Shown here: positions 55,047 to 64,000 of the stretch, piece by piece
Layout: every line of letters starts with the position of its first letter
Numbering within the stretch: position 1 is the first letter of the stretch
Assembly (NCBI GenBank): GCA_944472135.2
Contig: OX235267.1
Coordinates: 14,987,452-15,051,451, forward strand
DNA from: Trichobilharzia regenti
Lineage: Eukaryota > Platyhelminthes > Trematoda > Strigeidida > Schistosomatidae
Length of the DNA: 64,000 nt
Direction: 5' to 3'
The notes under the pieces: model-generated
The model's input: the letters and a program-made list of their open reading frames with translations, nothing else
What the model was told of the DNA's origin: nothing
Databases searched by the model: none
Made by a program: the position numbers and the translations under genes

Positions 55047-55319
55047 CATTATCCCAATCATCTGAGTGGCATCCGTGATCATTTATGTCCGTCGATATGG
55101 AAGAATATATATCAAGTCATGTCTTTTCACAGTCAATTTGTGTTCCTCTACTCCGTCTGATTCGAAAGAGATGCTCACTTTCACCGATGTAATGTTTATT
55201 GCATTTCATGCATGCAATTTATTTTGTAAATGGTATTAATAATTTTATATTCTTTTTTTCTGTTGGATCGGTCTTTTGGTTTGCACAATATCAAATGAAG
55301 TGATTGTATTGACTAGCTG

Positions 55320-55640
55320 GCTAGTTGATCGCCTTGTGTGCTAGATCTAATTCAAACAGTCTCAATGTTATAGCTGTTATTTCAAAGATGTTTTCCCGAA
55401 CATATGGTAGAATGAATTTTCTTGTGATTTTTGATGCCGGCTTGTTGTTGTTGGTGTTATGAGTCGAGTTTAAATAGTTTTTGATGAAATTGTGAGTGGG
55501 ATATGCATTCGTTTTGAAGGCGGTTGTTAGGAGGTATTTTTCCTCCACTTTCTTTAAAACTGGAGTAATGATGTAGCGTTGTGTTTGAACTCTTTTAAAC
55601 AATTTCTGCACACAGTTTCTGCATTGTTTTTCCATGTTAT
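55320..55640 (-). pseudogene. PLE linker fragment
   Basis: Part of a 135-codon minus frame: LTTAFKTNAYPTHNFIKNYL, KITRKFILPYVRENIFEITA and LRLFELDLAHKA. The LPYV-type motif and AYP correspond to the PLE linker between RT and GIY-YIG. The first 30 codons of that frame are the complement of an RTE-1 3' end and do not belong to it. The endonuclease is not present. Confidence 0.65.
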
Positions 55641-55785
55641 TATTATCATAGTAATTTTTATTCCCTCCTGTTCCCCTGTGTTTACCTCTTGTAGTGTAGC
55701 AATTTTGAACTACTGCACTTCTGTACAAAGTAGTTCTGTGTTGAAACTCCGTCAGTCAGTTAGTCAGTAATGTCTTAACTGATCA
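55641..55785 (+). mobile_element. RTE-1 3' end fragment
   Basis: CTACTGCACTTCTGTACAAA, GTTCTGTGTTGAAACTCC and CAGTCAGTTAGTCAGTAA match the RTE-1 terminus at 39990-40040. Adjoins the PLE fragment in opposite orientation. Confidence 0.6.
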
Positions 55786-55884
55786 TGAAAACTGTTCAAC
55801 TTGTAGACTCCATAGCTTGAAGTTGTACTCTCATTTCTACACAATTAATCTTCTCATTCAATCCCAAAGTAATCTAATTTTTAA

Positions 55885-56315
55885 GTATTGGTTTGTAAGG
55901 ATTCGTTTGGTTGGTTACAGGATTTCATCATAAGCTGACACTTCGGTTAGAGAACCATTGGAAAACCAGTCGGGAGTACTGGACAGCTGTTTCATCAGAC
56001 TAGTTTGGGACTCTTCAATAGTACGCACTCACCAGGGTTCAAACCCGGGACCTTCTGGTTACAAGACAAGCTAACTTGTAGACCATTAAGCCACTGGGAC
56101 CCGATCCAATGGCCAGCCCATGAATTCTAACTTCTGCCAATTCATGATATAGTCTAACCGCTATCCAATGTCTTCGGTGAGTATTTGTCCTCACACCTGA
56201 GCTGCTGCACCCTACTGGTCACGACTTTCCACTAGAACCACCCAGGTAACTACCTACCTGAATGGGGTCAATCTCCAGTGAGCATGTAATTGGTATTCAA
56301 CTATTGGTTGCTTCA
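55885..56315 (-). mobile_element. SINE-B, full unit
   Basis: Minus: 5' region (GTAGTTACCTGGGTGG), head with CAGTGGCTTAATGG and box B GGTTTGAACCC, ribozyme region (GTACTA, TTGAAGA, stem II, GATGAAAC, AGCTGTCC, AGTAC) and the tail to ACCAATACTT. C3 is U and the last stem I base is changed. Near-identical inverse of the copy at 60510. Confidence 0.8.
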
Positions 56316-56529
56316 TTTATATGCGTCAGTAAAAATTGATTAAACACTTGAATAAAAACCAATACAGGATAATGTACATTCAGAAATAATAATACGAGTG
56401 TTATCAATCCAGTACAATCAGATGGGGAATAAGACGAGTGTTTTAATGGTCAAAATAAGTAACTTGTTAGAATGTTGTAATGTGCTTGAATTGAAATAGA
56501 ATTTTAAGATTATTTATTATCCTCCTCTG
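56316..56529. other. no gene seen
   Basis: AT-rich. Confidence 0.4.
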
Positions 56530-56990
56530 ATTTGACTGACTGGTGGTAATAATACCTTCCATATCCCTGGTATTTGCGTTGATTCGCTTCTATTGCATGT
56601 GTTGGATGTAGATTCGATGAACTAGGATTCAATAATCAACCTCTCTCTTCACCCACCTAACTTTATTACTTCTTAGAATTTTAACCTTCTCCCATCCTAT
56701 TGTGTGGTTGTGTGTGTTAATGCGTGCAGTGACATTTTTGCTGAGTTGTTTTTCTTGGGGTCAATCATTCTAATCTTAGCCACTAAATTCTTATATTCTG
56801 ACAATCTGACCATCTCCGATCTACTAGTTTGACCTATGTAGGTGATCTAACTCACAGTCATTGCAAGGTATTTTGTAGTTTATACTATTTTTTTTAAATT
56901 GAATCTATCTACAGGGTCCTTTAGCGCTCACAACTCGGAGAGTAGTTGTATAGTGGAATAATTGTTTTGAAAATCCCTTCCCTTGAACAA
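56530..56990 (-). pseudogene. PLE-2 GIY-YIG and 3' part
   Basis: The minus frame near 56880-56770 reads YKIPCNDCELDHLHRSN-like, then LSEYKNLVAKIRMI, parallel to 46430-46530 and followed by the tail block seen at 45840. YIG itself is not read cleanly in one frame. Confidence 0.65.
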
Positions 56991-57269
56991 TCTAATAACA
57001 ATATTCATAATTATCAAAACAGCTCAACTGACTTTGTAATTATTATCCGTTTTTTCTCCTAGACTGTCTGTGTATTGCTGTTCTAACGTTTGAATATCAC
57101 TTGTTCTTTTTTAATCTCAAGTTTTAATGTATCTCTTTGTGGTTGTGTGATGGTGGCTTTCTTTACGACTGCGATTTCGTTTTGAGTGAGTCATGGTCAT
57201 TCTTACCTTAGACTGTCTGCGAGAAGTATTTCGTGCGTGATTTTCACTGTTAGGCGTTAGACCCCAACT
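56991..57269. other. no gene seen
   Basis: Nothing recognised. Confidence 0.4.
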
Positions 57270-57460
57270 TCTTTTTTTGACTACAGCTTGATTCCACACC
57301 GTATTTTCGGTACAAGTATGGAATTTTCAGTATGTGATATCGGTTGCCCGAATTTTCACAGGCCGATCATTGATATGAGGTGTGCGTCGGCCGGGGATCG
57401 AATCCCGGACCATGTGCATGACTGGTGAGAGTCTTAAACACTGGGCCACCGACGCAGGCA
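57270..57460 (-). mobile_element. SINE-D copy
   Basis: Minus: GCGTCGGTGGCCCAGTG head, B box-like GGGATTCGATCCCC, AATTCGGGCAACCGATATC, TTCCATACTTGTACCG and AATCAAGCTGTAGTC. Confidence 0.75.
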
Positions 57461-58324
57461 AAATCGAAATTCCGGTAAGTGAGGATATGAAGGCAGTAAT
57501 CAGTTTCCGTCAGAGGACTAGCAAACAAGCTATACTGCCTCTCCGCTCGGAGGAAAAAGGGGGTTGGGAATAGTCAATCTCGGAAATTGTATATTCCGAT
57601 TTTCCTTTAGGTTACCCATACGCCAGCAGTAATACTTTAATACAGACACAAACCAAAAAATTACTTCAACCAGGGCATATGGGTGACCAGCCTCAAACAG
57701 TTGTCCCTTGGGCTTTGCAGTCACTCAACAATAATACACCTTCACTTTCAGATATTTTCAGAAGTAATCAACTTTAACGGTATGGGCAGCTCCAGTTGTA
57801 ATAACCACATACATACACACACATCCATACTAAGCACACAGAAAGGCTTCATTGATCATTATCACCCTCCATCTCTCTCTCTCTCGTTCGATTAACTTCG
57901 TTTGTTGTACACTCTAAGTTATACTGAAATCTAGCTGGCGAAAAGTTTTTGATAAGATGATTATAATGGCGGTTAATTAAACTTTGACAGATAACGCGAG
58001 GATTCTGCCCAGTGATCTACTTGTTCACAAGTCAAGTGTAAAGAATTCAAAAAAATACAAACGAATTTAATTCTTCTTGTATTTTAGTTACTACACGGTT
58101 TCCAAATAAACTACCAGCTAAAATATGATAGGACAAACTAACTGATTGCAATACAGTAGGATGAACAATAATACTACATCCACTCAAAGTTGTTAAATAT
58201 CTTACCAAAATGAATATAAACACACTATCAGTGGTGGGGGTGGAGGTTGGTTACAATGTGAAAATGAAAAGACTTAAGGACAAAAACGGGTGTACAAGAT
58301 CTAGAATCAAATAATGAGAACATC
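57461..58324. other. no gene seen
   Basis: Coding-looking composition at 57540-57720 on the minus strand, but no domain and stops throughout. CT run at 57874-57885. Confidence 0.45.
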
Positions 58325-58475
58325 CTTGTCAGTTCCGTCGGCCTGTAGTTGAAACAATGCTTCCCAGGTAGGTGGATGGGTAGGTGAAGGAGAGGGTTGT
58401 TTCTTTCAGGTTCCTCCCATTTATGTTGGCTGATTGTTGTCTGTTCCAGTTTCTGTGGCTATTGGTGTTGGCCAA
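58325..58475 (-). mobile_element. RTE-2 fragment
   Basis: The complement gives NINGRNLKETT-like and YLGSIVSTTG-like remnants. The nucleotide stretch matches 12130-12260 inverted (GCCAACACCAATAGCCACAG). Confidence 0.55.
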
Positions 58476-58850
58476 CCTTTTAATCTGGTCTAAAGTAACA
58501 AATTCATTGGTTTCAATTCAGAAGAAAATATATAAGACACTTGCATTTCTCATGGATTCAAATGCTGATAAATTGTCACAATATAATCTAGAACAGGAAG
58601 AAGAAGAAGACAAATGTTAATGTTGTCCTCATTCGGAACAAAGAATGAATCACGGCTATGTTAACTGTCCAAGCGGATGATGCAAGTTCAATACTTCAAT
58701 CTTGTTCCCCAGTTTGGTTGGATACATACGACATTTAGAAATCCTGTGACTAAGAGGAAATTATAAAAGCATTAGTGTTCTACTGAATTATTGTGTAAAT
58801 GTCTTACAGGGAATAGGAAAAATGTTATTTGGAATAATAAATTCATCAGA

Positions 58851-58852
<2 letters not shown>
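58476..58852. other. no gene seen
   Basis: AT-rich, followed by a TA run at 58855-58881. Confidence 0.5.
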
Positions 58853-58885
<33 letters not shown>

Positions 58886-58943
58886 GTCAGTGCATGCACT
58901 CAAAGGTTTGTCTGTATTCAATACAAAACAAAAATACCGATTC

Positions 58944-59132
58944 CTGTGCGTCGGTGGCACAGTGGTTAGGATTCTCGCCGACCATGAACATGGTCCGAGG
59001 TTCGATCCCCTGCTGACCAACACCTGATATCTATGGTCGGCCTGCAAAATTTGGGCTACCGATGTCAAATTCCATACTTGTACCAAAAATACAGTGTGGA
59101 GTCAAGCTGTAATCAAAAATAAATAAATAAAT
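58944..59132 (+). mobile_element. SINE-D copy, full length
   Basis: Head TGCGTCGGTGGCACAGTGGT, box B GGTTCGATCCCC, TATGGTCGGCCTGCAAAATT, GTACCAAAAATACAGTG and AATAAATAAATAAA tail. Confidence 0.85.
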
Positions 59133-59309
59133 TTAATTCTTATAATAATTATGCAATAATAATGATAACAATAGTGGTAGTATTTTAAGCTACTTCACAT
59201 TGGGAATGTTCTACCTAGTTCTCAGTAATTCTTTTCACCTTGAGAACTAATTTCATCCATATGGCTATCTAAAGGCATTGTTAAGGCGATTTTACCTTTA
59301 ATTATGTTT
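59133..59309. other. no gene seen
   Basis: AT-rich spacer. Confidence 0.4.
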
Positions 59310-59560
59310 TCAAGAATTGGTTTGTGGTGATTCTATTTGCTTTTACTGTAAACCATGGATTGATATTAGTTAGAGAACTGTTGAAAACCAGGACAGGAGT
59401 ACTGGACAGTTGTTTCGTCAGACTAGTCTGGGACTCGTCGGAAGTACACATCAATTGTCAGGGTTCAGCACCCAGGACCTTCCGCTTACAAGGCAAGCTG
59501 TAACTTCTACCTATTCGTGATTTTATGCTGACCACCAACCAATGTCATATTATTATTATT
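59310..59560 (-). mobile_element. SINE-B copy
   Basis: Minus: head largely lost, ribozyme region GTACTT, CCGACGA, GTCC, GTCTGAC, GAAACAACTGTC, CAGTAC and the tail. U4 is C. Stem II and stem III otherwise fit the family. Confidence 0.65.
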
Positions 59561-60500
59561 ATTATGGTGAAGTTAAAGTATCAAAGCTAATGTCAATGCC
59601 TTTCAAAAGTTGACCTTTGAGAACCAGTCAGTTACAGGGAGTTCTGTGAAATGTCACTGTCAAATCAAATTATGCTTGCCATTTTCTGTAAATGTATACT
59701 TGTTTGGTAGGATTATAGCCTTTTAGATTAAGAATTAGGGTTAAGGTTAAGATTTTAGAGTTAATATTTGGATTAGGAGTTAGGATTATGTTTAGAGTTA
59801 CAAATAGGTTTAAGAACACTGTCAGATATATCAATAGATCTCAAAGTACCATAACCTAAAGTCATCTGGATGAATGGTATCTATAGCGCAGAGCACATAA
59901 TTTCTCTATAGATCATCATTTGTATAGTGACTTGAAGACATTCTTAAAACACGTGAGCATCAATTCTACAGTGTAATAATATCATGTTTGTAATGTTTAT
60001 TTTAGTGCATATTTCAACGATTATTCAACTTCATTTTTGTTCAAGGTCACTGTTGGTTTGGTTACGATAGCAAAACAATTTTGCTGTTAAATAGTACAGA
60101 AAATTTTGTCTCACTTGTTGGATGGAGTATTTTGTGATTATAAATAACCCAAGGAAGTCTTGATTAGCTATACAACAGAATGTAAAGATTGGATTCCTGC
60201 ATTCAGATCACAACATTTCGCGTTTCGATCGTTACAAGTAGGATCAGTAGCGTTCATATCATTGGAATCCTGGTTAGTTACCTGGAGAAACTCATAATCC
60301 CCAGGATTAAATCGGTCATTTACTAATCGTATAGTTCAAAAAGGTGAAAATTAACCATAGTTTTTCTTTGGAAACTAAACAGAATTGAGAGAATGTTAAT
60401 TAGTTGTGATTTTTCCTCATCTTGAGGTATCCTGTGAACGTGATTTACTCTGGTGAGTATCTTTGTAATTGTATTTTCACTAACATCATTTCAAATATAG
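59561..60500. other. no gene seen; telomere-like short run
   Basis: TTAGGGTTAAGGTTAAG at about 59736-59752 with related TTAG motifs to about 59800 resembles the TTAGGG telomere unit, but in only a few imperfect copies. The remainder is AT-rich. Confidence 0.5.
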
Positions 60501-60504
60501 TCAT

Positions 60505-60885
60505 CAACTAGCGACTTGCCCTACTCAGGTAGGTAGTTACCTGGGTGGTTCTAGTGGAAAGTCGTGACCAGTAGGGTGCAGCAGGTGGTCGGGTGTCAGG
60601 ACAAATACTCGCCGAAGACATTGGATAGCGGTTGGACTATATCATGAATTGGCAGAAGTTAGAATTCATGGGCTGGCCATTGGATCGGGTCCCAGTGGCT
60701 TAATGGTCTACAAGCTAGCTCGCCTTGTAACCAGAAGGACCTGGGTTTGAACCGCGGTGGGTGAGTACTGCGGAAGAGTCCCAAACCAGTCTGACGAATT
60801 AGCTATCCAGTACTCCCGACTGGTTTTCCAATGATTCTCTAACCAATCAAATCCCTACAAACCAACACTTAAACATCAACTACAC
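60505..60885 (+). mobile_element. SINE-B, full unit (inverse of 55885)
   Basis: GTAGTTACCTGGGTGGTTCT 5' region, head CCAGTGGCTTAATGG and box B GGTTTGAACCG, then GTACTG, CGGAAGA, GTCC, GTCTGAC, GAATTAGCTATC, CAGTAC and the tail. U4 is G and GAAA is GAAT, so the ribozyme is dead. Confidence 0.8.
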
Positions 60886-61254
60886 TGTTGGAGAATTTCG
60901 AGCAAGAAAGAGACAGTCGCCTAGTGATTCTACAACTAAATGTCGTCGGTTCTTGACAAAACTTGCATTAAAATGAATTCAACTTGCTACAAAAGACATA
61001 TATATATATATATATATATACCAGTCTCCAGCTCATTAGTGACTACAAGATTAATGAGAATTTGTAGTCAACAGGTGACACTGAGAAGGATAGCTCATCA
61101 ATAGCGTTGCTTGGCAGTGGCGTTATGTAACGATTTGAAAAAAGTGAGAATTCTCGCCTCAATGGACTACAACTTGATGGCTGAACAGTCTACAAGCGCA
61201 ACCGGTAACCTCAGAGTCTTGGATCTGATTCGCAGTCGCAATTCAGTTAATTTT
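60886..61254. other. no gene seen; TA run
   Basis: TA repeat at 60998-61020. Nothing else. Confidence 0.5.
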
Positions 61255-61450
61255 TGTTTTGATTTCTGATTTGATTATAGCTTGATTCCACACCGTATTT
61301 TCGGTATAAATATGAAATTTTCAGCATTTGATATCAGTAGCCCAAATTTTGCAGGCCGACCATTGATATGAGGTATGAGTCAGCAAGGGATCGAACCCCG
61401 GACCATGTTCATGGTCGGCGAGGGTCATAACCGCTGTGCCACTTACGTAT
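61255..61450 (-). mobile_element. SINE-D copy
   Basis: Minus: GTAAGTGGCACAGCGG head, box B GGGGTTCGATCCC, GGTCGGCCTGCAAAATTTG and AATCAAGCTATAATC tail. Confidence 0.75.
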
Positions 61451-61494
61451 CAAAGAGAAAGTACAACTATAAAGTAAGAACATATGACAGAATA

Positions 61495-61630
61495 TGTCCG
61501 TTGCACTCGCTGAAACGGGTTCAAATCTCAGAAGGGACATGAGTTCATTCAAGATTGGAGATACGCTGTGCTGGGATGAATGCTAAGGCCTCCTGACGAT
61601 CACCTATAACCATCTAATCACAACAAATCA
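61495..61630 (+). mobile_element. SINE-C fragment
   Basis: GGGTTCAAATCTCAG, GGGACATGAGTTC, then a deletion of the ribozyme and the tail CCTATAACCATCTAATC. Confidence 0.5.
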
Positions 61631-61689
61631 AAGTGCACTAGGATGGCTAGCCACCTTGAAATCTTGACTGAAAGAATTCACAGATAATC

Positions 61690-62440
61690 GCCATCTAGGC
61701 ATTAATGAAAACAAAACACGTAGTGTGTTCAGAGAAGAGTCTCTTTTCAACAGCGAATTCATTTTCTTAGCTGCACAATCGCAAATATATAATATGGGTT
61801 ATTTTGTAAACATATGTAGATTATGCTTGTCAAACAAAAATACAATTGGTTATGGTTATTTTAGCTAAACAGGTGAAAATTAGTAAGTGTTAGGTAGAGT
61901 TATGTAATACAAAAATGGTCAAGAAGCTGGTGTAGTAACAAAGGTGATAAGTTGTCACAAGCAGTTGTTAAAAAGGAGTTAAGTAATAAAATGAATAGTC
62001 TGATGAATGAGTTGTACTTAGGATATGCATAGATAAACAAAGAAGAGAATACGAAATTACATAAGAGTTCTTTAATGAATATACAAGAATTATAAGTAAT
62101 TAAAGAAACAGTCAGACAATCAAAATTAAGTCATCAAAAACCAACAGACTTGTTACCACGATAGTAGAAGTGGTTGAGTAATTCTTCTTTTTGTATGCAC
62201 AGCTCCAGATTTTCTCTTTGAATGGCCAAAGCTTTGAAGAAGGCGTTTATTGAGATGGAATGATCAATGTTGACCAGGTGTTCAATTATCTCACTCCTTA
62301 TATCACCGCAATTGCCTTTTCGCAAGCATGCTGGTTTGCGTACTTGAATCCTATTGGACAGGATACCCATCGAACGACCGATGTAGCTGGCTGACTCCAG
62401 AGCAGCAGATGAACTGATAAATGCACACTAGGAATTAACT
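61690..62440 (-). pseudogene. PLE-1 GIY-YIG and 3' region
   Basis: Minus strand: the GIY-YIG front at about 62430-62370 (HLLLWSQPATSVVRWVSC-like, out of frame), then ACLRKGNCGDIRSEIIEHLV, the HSISINAFFKALAIQR block and LCIQKEELLNHFYYRG. Same 3' part as 6890-7340. Several stops. Confidence 0.75.
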
Positions 62441-62504
62441 CTAAGTGAACAGAGCAGCTTTATGTCACCATCATCATCACTAGTATTCTCAGTTTTTTCT
62501 TCAA

Positions 62505-62890
62505 GTAGTGGTTGTTTTTTACAGGGATTTTGTTTAACTGGTTGGAGGATTTCATCATGAGCAGACACATCAGTTAGAGAACCATAGGAAAATCACCACT
62601 CGAGTACTGGACAGCTAACTGTTTCGTCAACCTATTTTGTGACTCTTCAGCAGGGTTCGAACCCTGGGGCCTCTTGGTTACAAGGCGAGCTAGCTCGTAA
62701 GCCAATAAAACCGCTATCCAGTAACCAGACCATGAATTATAACTTCTGCCAATTCATCCACGACATAGCCCTAAAACACTTCACAATGTCTTCTTCAACC
62801 TGCTTTAGCCTACTGGTCACGACTTCCCACTAGAACCAAACCAACCAGGTAACTAACTACCTGGTGAGCATCAGATTAATTTTCTAGAAT
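62505..62890 (-). mobile_element. SINE-B, full unit
   Basis: Minus: 5' region with CCAGGTAGTTAGTTACC, head damaged (TTTTATTGGCTTACG), box B GGGTTCGAACCC, ribozyme CCCTG, CTGAAGA, stem II based on GTC/GAC, GAAACAGTTAGCTGTC and CAGTAC. The core is intact, but the 5' half of stem I is lost. Confidence 0.7.
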
Positions 62891-64000
62891 TTTTATTCTT
62901 CTTTCTCTGCAAGTGAACTGTCTTCCTCTCATTGTATGATCAGTCATTCACACAATTTGAACGTGAGAAAATTTTGATACCTCATAAATAAATAAATAAC
63001 TGAATGACTGAATGAATTTATGATTGAATGAGTTAACTAACACCTGAATTGTGAACAACGCTCACGAATTCATTATTATGCATATTATTATATGTATTAT
63101 CGTGTTTCTCTGTGTGTGTGTGTGTATATGTCTGTGTAAATGTGCGCGTGTGAGTGAGTATTGTTACACATCACGTGTGCAATTTATTTATTTAATTATT
63201 ATTCATTTACACGTTCAAAGTGTGTTGTTTTTCTTTTTCAATCTCTTCACTCGTTGTCTAAGTTGCGCATTCATGTGTATCTCCTTTGACTTTGATATTA
63301 TTCTTATTATTGTGTTGTGTGTGTTGCGTTTGTTTTAAAAACTTATTTTCCTTTCGATAATTTATTTTTTTTTTTCTCTATCTCTCATCGAATTTATTTA
63401 TTATGATTATTTAATCATTGATTCCTTGACTTGCCTGAGGAACACTGGACTTCAGGGGGGGGGGGGTGAATCTTCATTGAATTCGACTTGCTTTGCCATC
63501 GTGTGTCAATTGATACTGCGGTTATCCAGTGGGCTTTCATTTCCTCTTCCTCCTCCTTCCTGAAATGATCGACTCTAATGTCACTTCCTATTCGGGTTCT
63601 ATTCGAAGGTTGGATGGCCAAAGTCATTCAGGAGAGTGTGCACAAATCTTGCTTATGTATTCGGTCACAGGTTCTTGAATAGTTCGCTAACTGCTAAATT
63701 TTCTTCATCTGCGTTTGGAAGTATATTGGTGGTTTTTACTTACCAGCCGCCAAAACGGTAGAAGTTGATGTTTTAGTGTTGTGTGACCACAGAAGCCAAG
63801 CGGTCACACACGGACTGTATGAACTGACTTTTCAGATTAGTCCCATACTAGTAACTTACCACCCACTACAGACCACTGTAGGTGAGGTAAGTCGGAATAT
63901 ACAATTTTTGGTGCCAACATTTTCTACACACACACTCTCAAAAGTGGAGAAACAGCATAACTGGCTGTCATGCTGGTCATCTGAGTGAGGAAAACACCTT
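62891..64000. other. no gene seen
   Basis: AT-rich with a GT run at 63112-63124 and a poly-G run at 63456-63467. The small ORFs show no recognised domain. Confidence 0.5.

Noticed and set aside
55321..55728. 135-codon minus ORF as one gene
   Set aside because: Its first part is the complement of an RTE-1 3' end; only 55320-55640 is PLE linker.
1..64000. CRISPR arrays, prokaryotic operons, rRNA
   Set aside because: No regular short direct repeats with unique spacers, no ribosome-binding-site-led gene runs and no rRNA-like sequence.

Overview
The window looks like a repeat-dominated segment of a trematode flatworm genome, most likely Schistosoma. The reasons are AT-rich DNA with many microsatellites, tRNA-derived SINEs of the Sm-alpha type that carry hammerhead ribozymes, RTE-clade LINEs with RT motif YADD, and Penelope-like elements (PLEs) with a YVDD reverse transcriptase and a GIY-YIG endonuclease. 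The species cannot be fixed from the sequence alone. I see no convincing host protein-coding exon, no functional tRNA or rRNA gene, and nothing prokaryotic.

Layout. Nearly all recognisable DNA is transposable-element debris, separated by AT-rich or microsatellite DNA. I use working names. SINE-A is the Sm-alpha-type tRNA-like plus hammerhead element. SINE-B is a second, very abundant tRNA-like element with its own hammerhead-like core. SINE-C is a third tRNA-like element with a third hammerhead version. SINE-D and D2 are tRNA-like elements without a visible ribozyme. RTE-1 is the family of the only long ORF (38090-39853, 587 codons, complete RT and C-terminal region, 5' truncated). RTE-2 is a second RTE family seen as many 3' fragments, often ending in ATA or ATT repeats. 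PLE-1, PLE-2 and related copies are decayed Penelope-like elements. One Gypsy-type LTR retrotransposon fragment (aspartic protease) lies at 44820-45265 on the minus strand.

Region by region: 1-3.3 kb SINE-A, SINE-B and RTE; 3.5-8.7 kb RTE-2 with an internal microsatellite, SINE-B, SINE-C and two PLEs; 9-20.5 kb SINE-B and SINE-A palindromes, PLE and RTE-2; 20.9-26 kb RTE-1, RTE-2 and PLE; 26.5-36 kb SINEs and PLEs, including a copy with RT motifs at 32340-33720; 36-40 kb RTE-2 and the RTE-1 ORF; 41-52 kb SINEs, Gypsy, inverted PLE-2 and SINE-C pairs; 52.7-64 kb PLE, RTE-2, SINE-B, SINE-D and empty DNA.

How the parts may work together. The SINEs carry pol III box A/box B heads and no protein, so they presumably borrowed LINE or PLE reverse transcriptase. 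Three SINE families share one design: tRNA-like head, spacer, hammerhead with a very short stem III, then tail. Many copies occur as inverted pairs, and a few show head-to-tail unit junctions. The SINE-B hammerhead, the shared design and the inverted-pair pattern are the main points worth checking.
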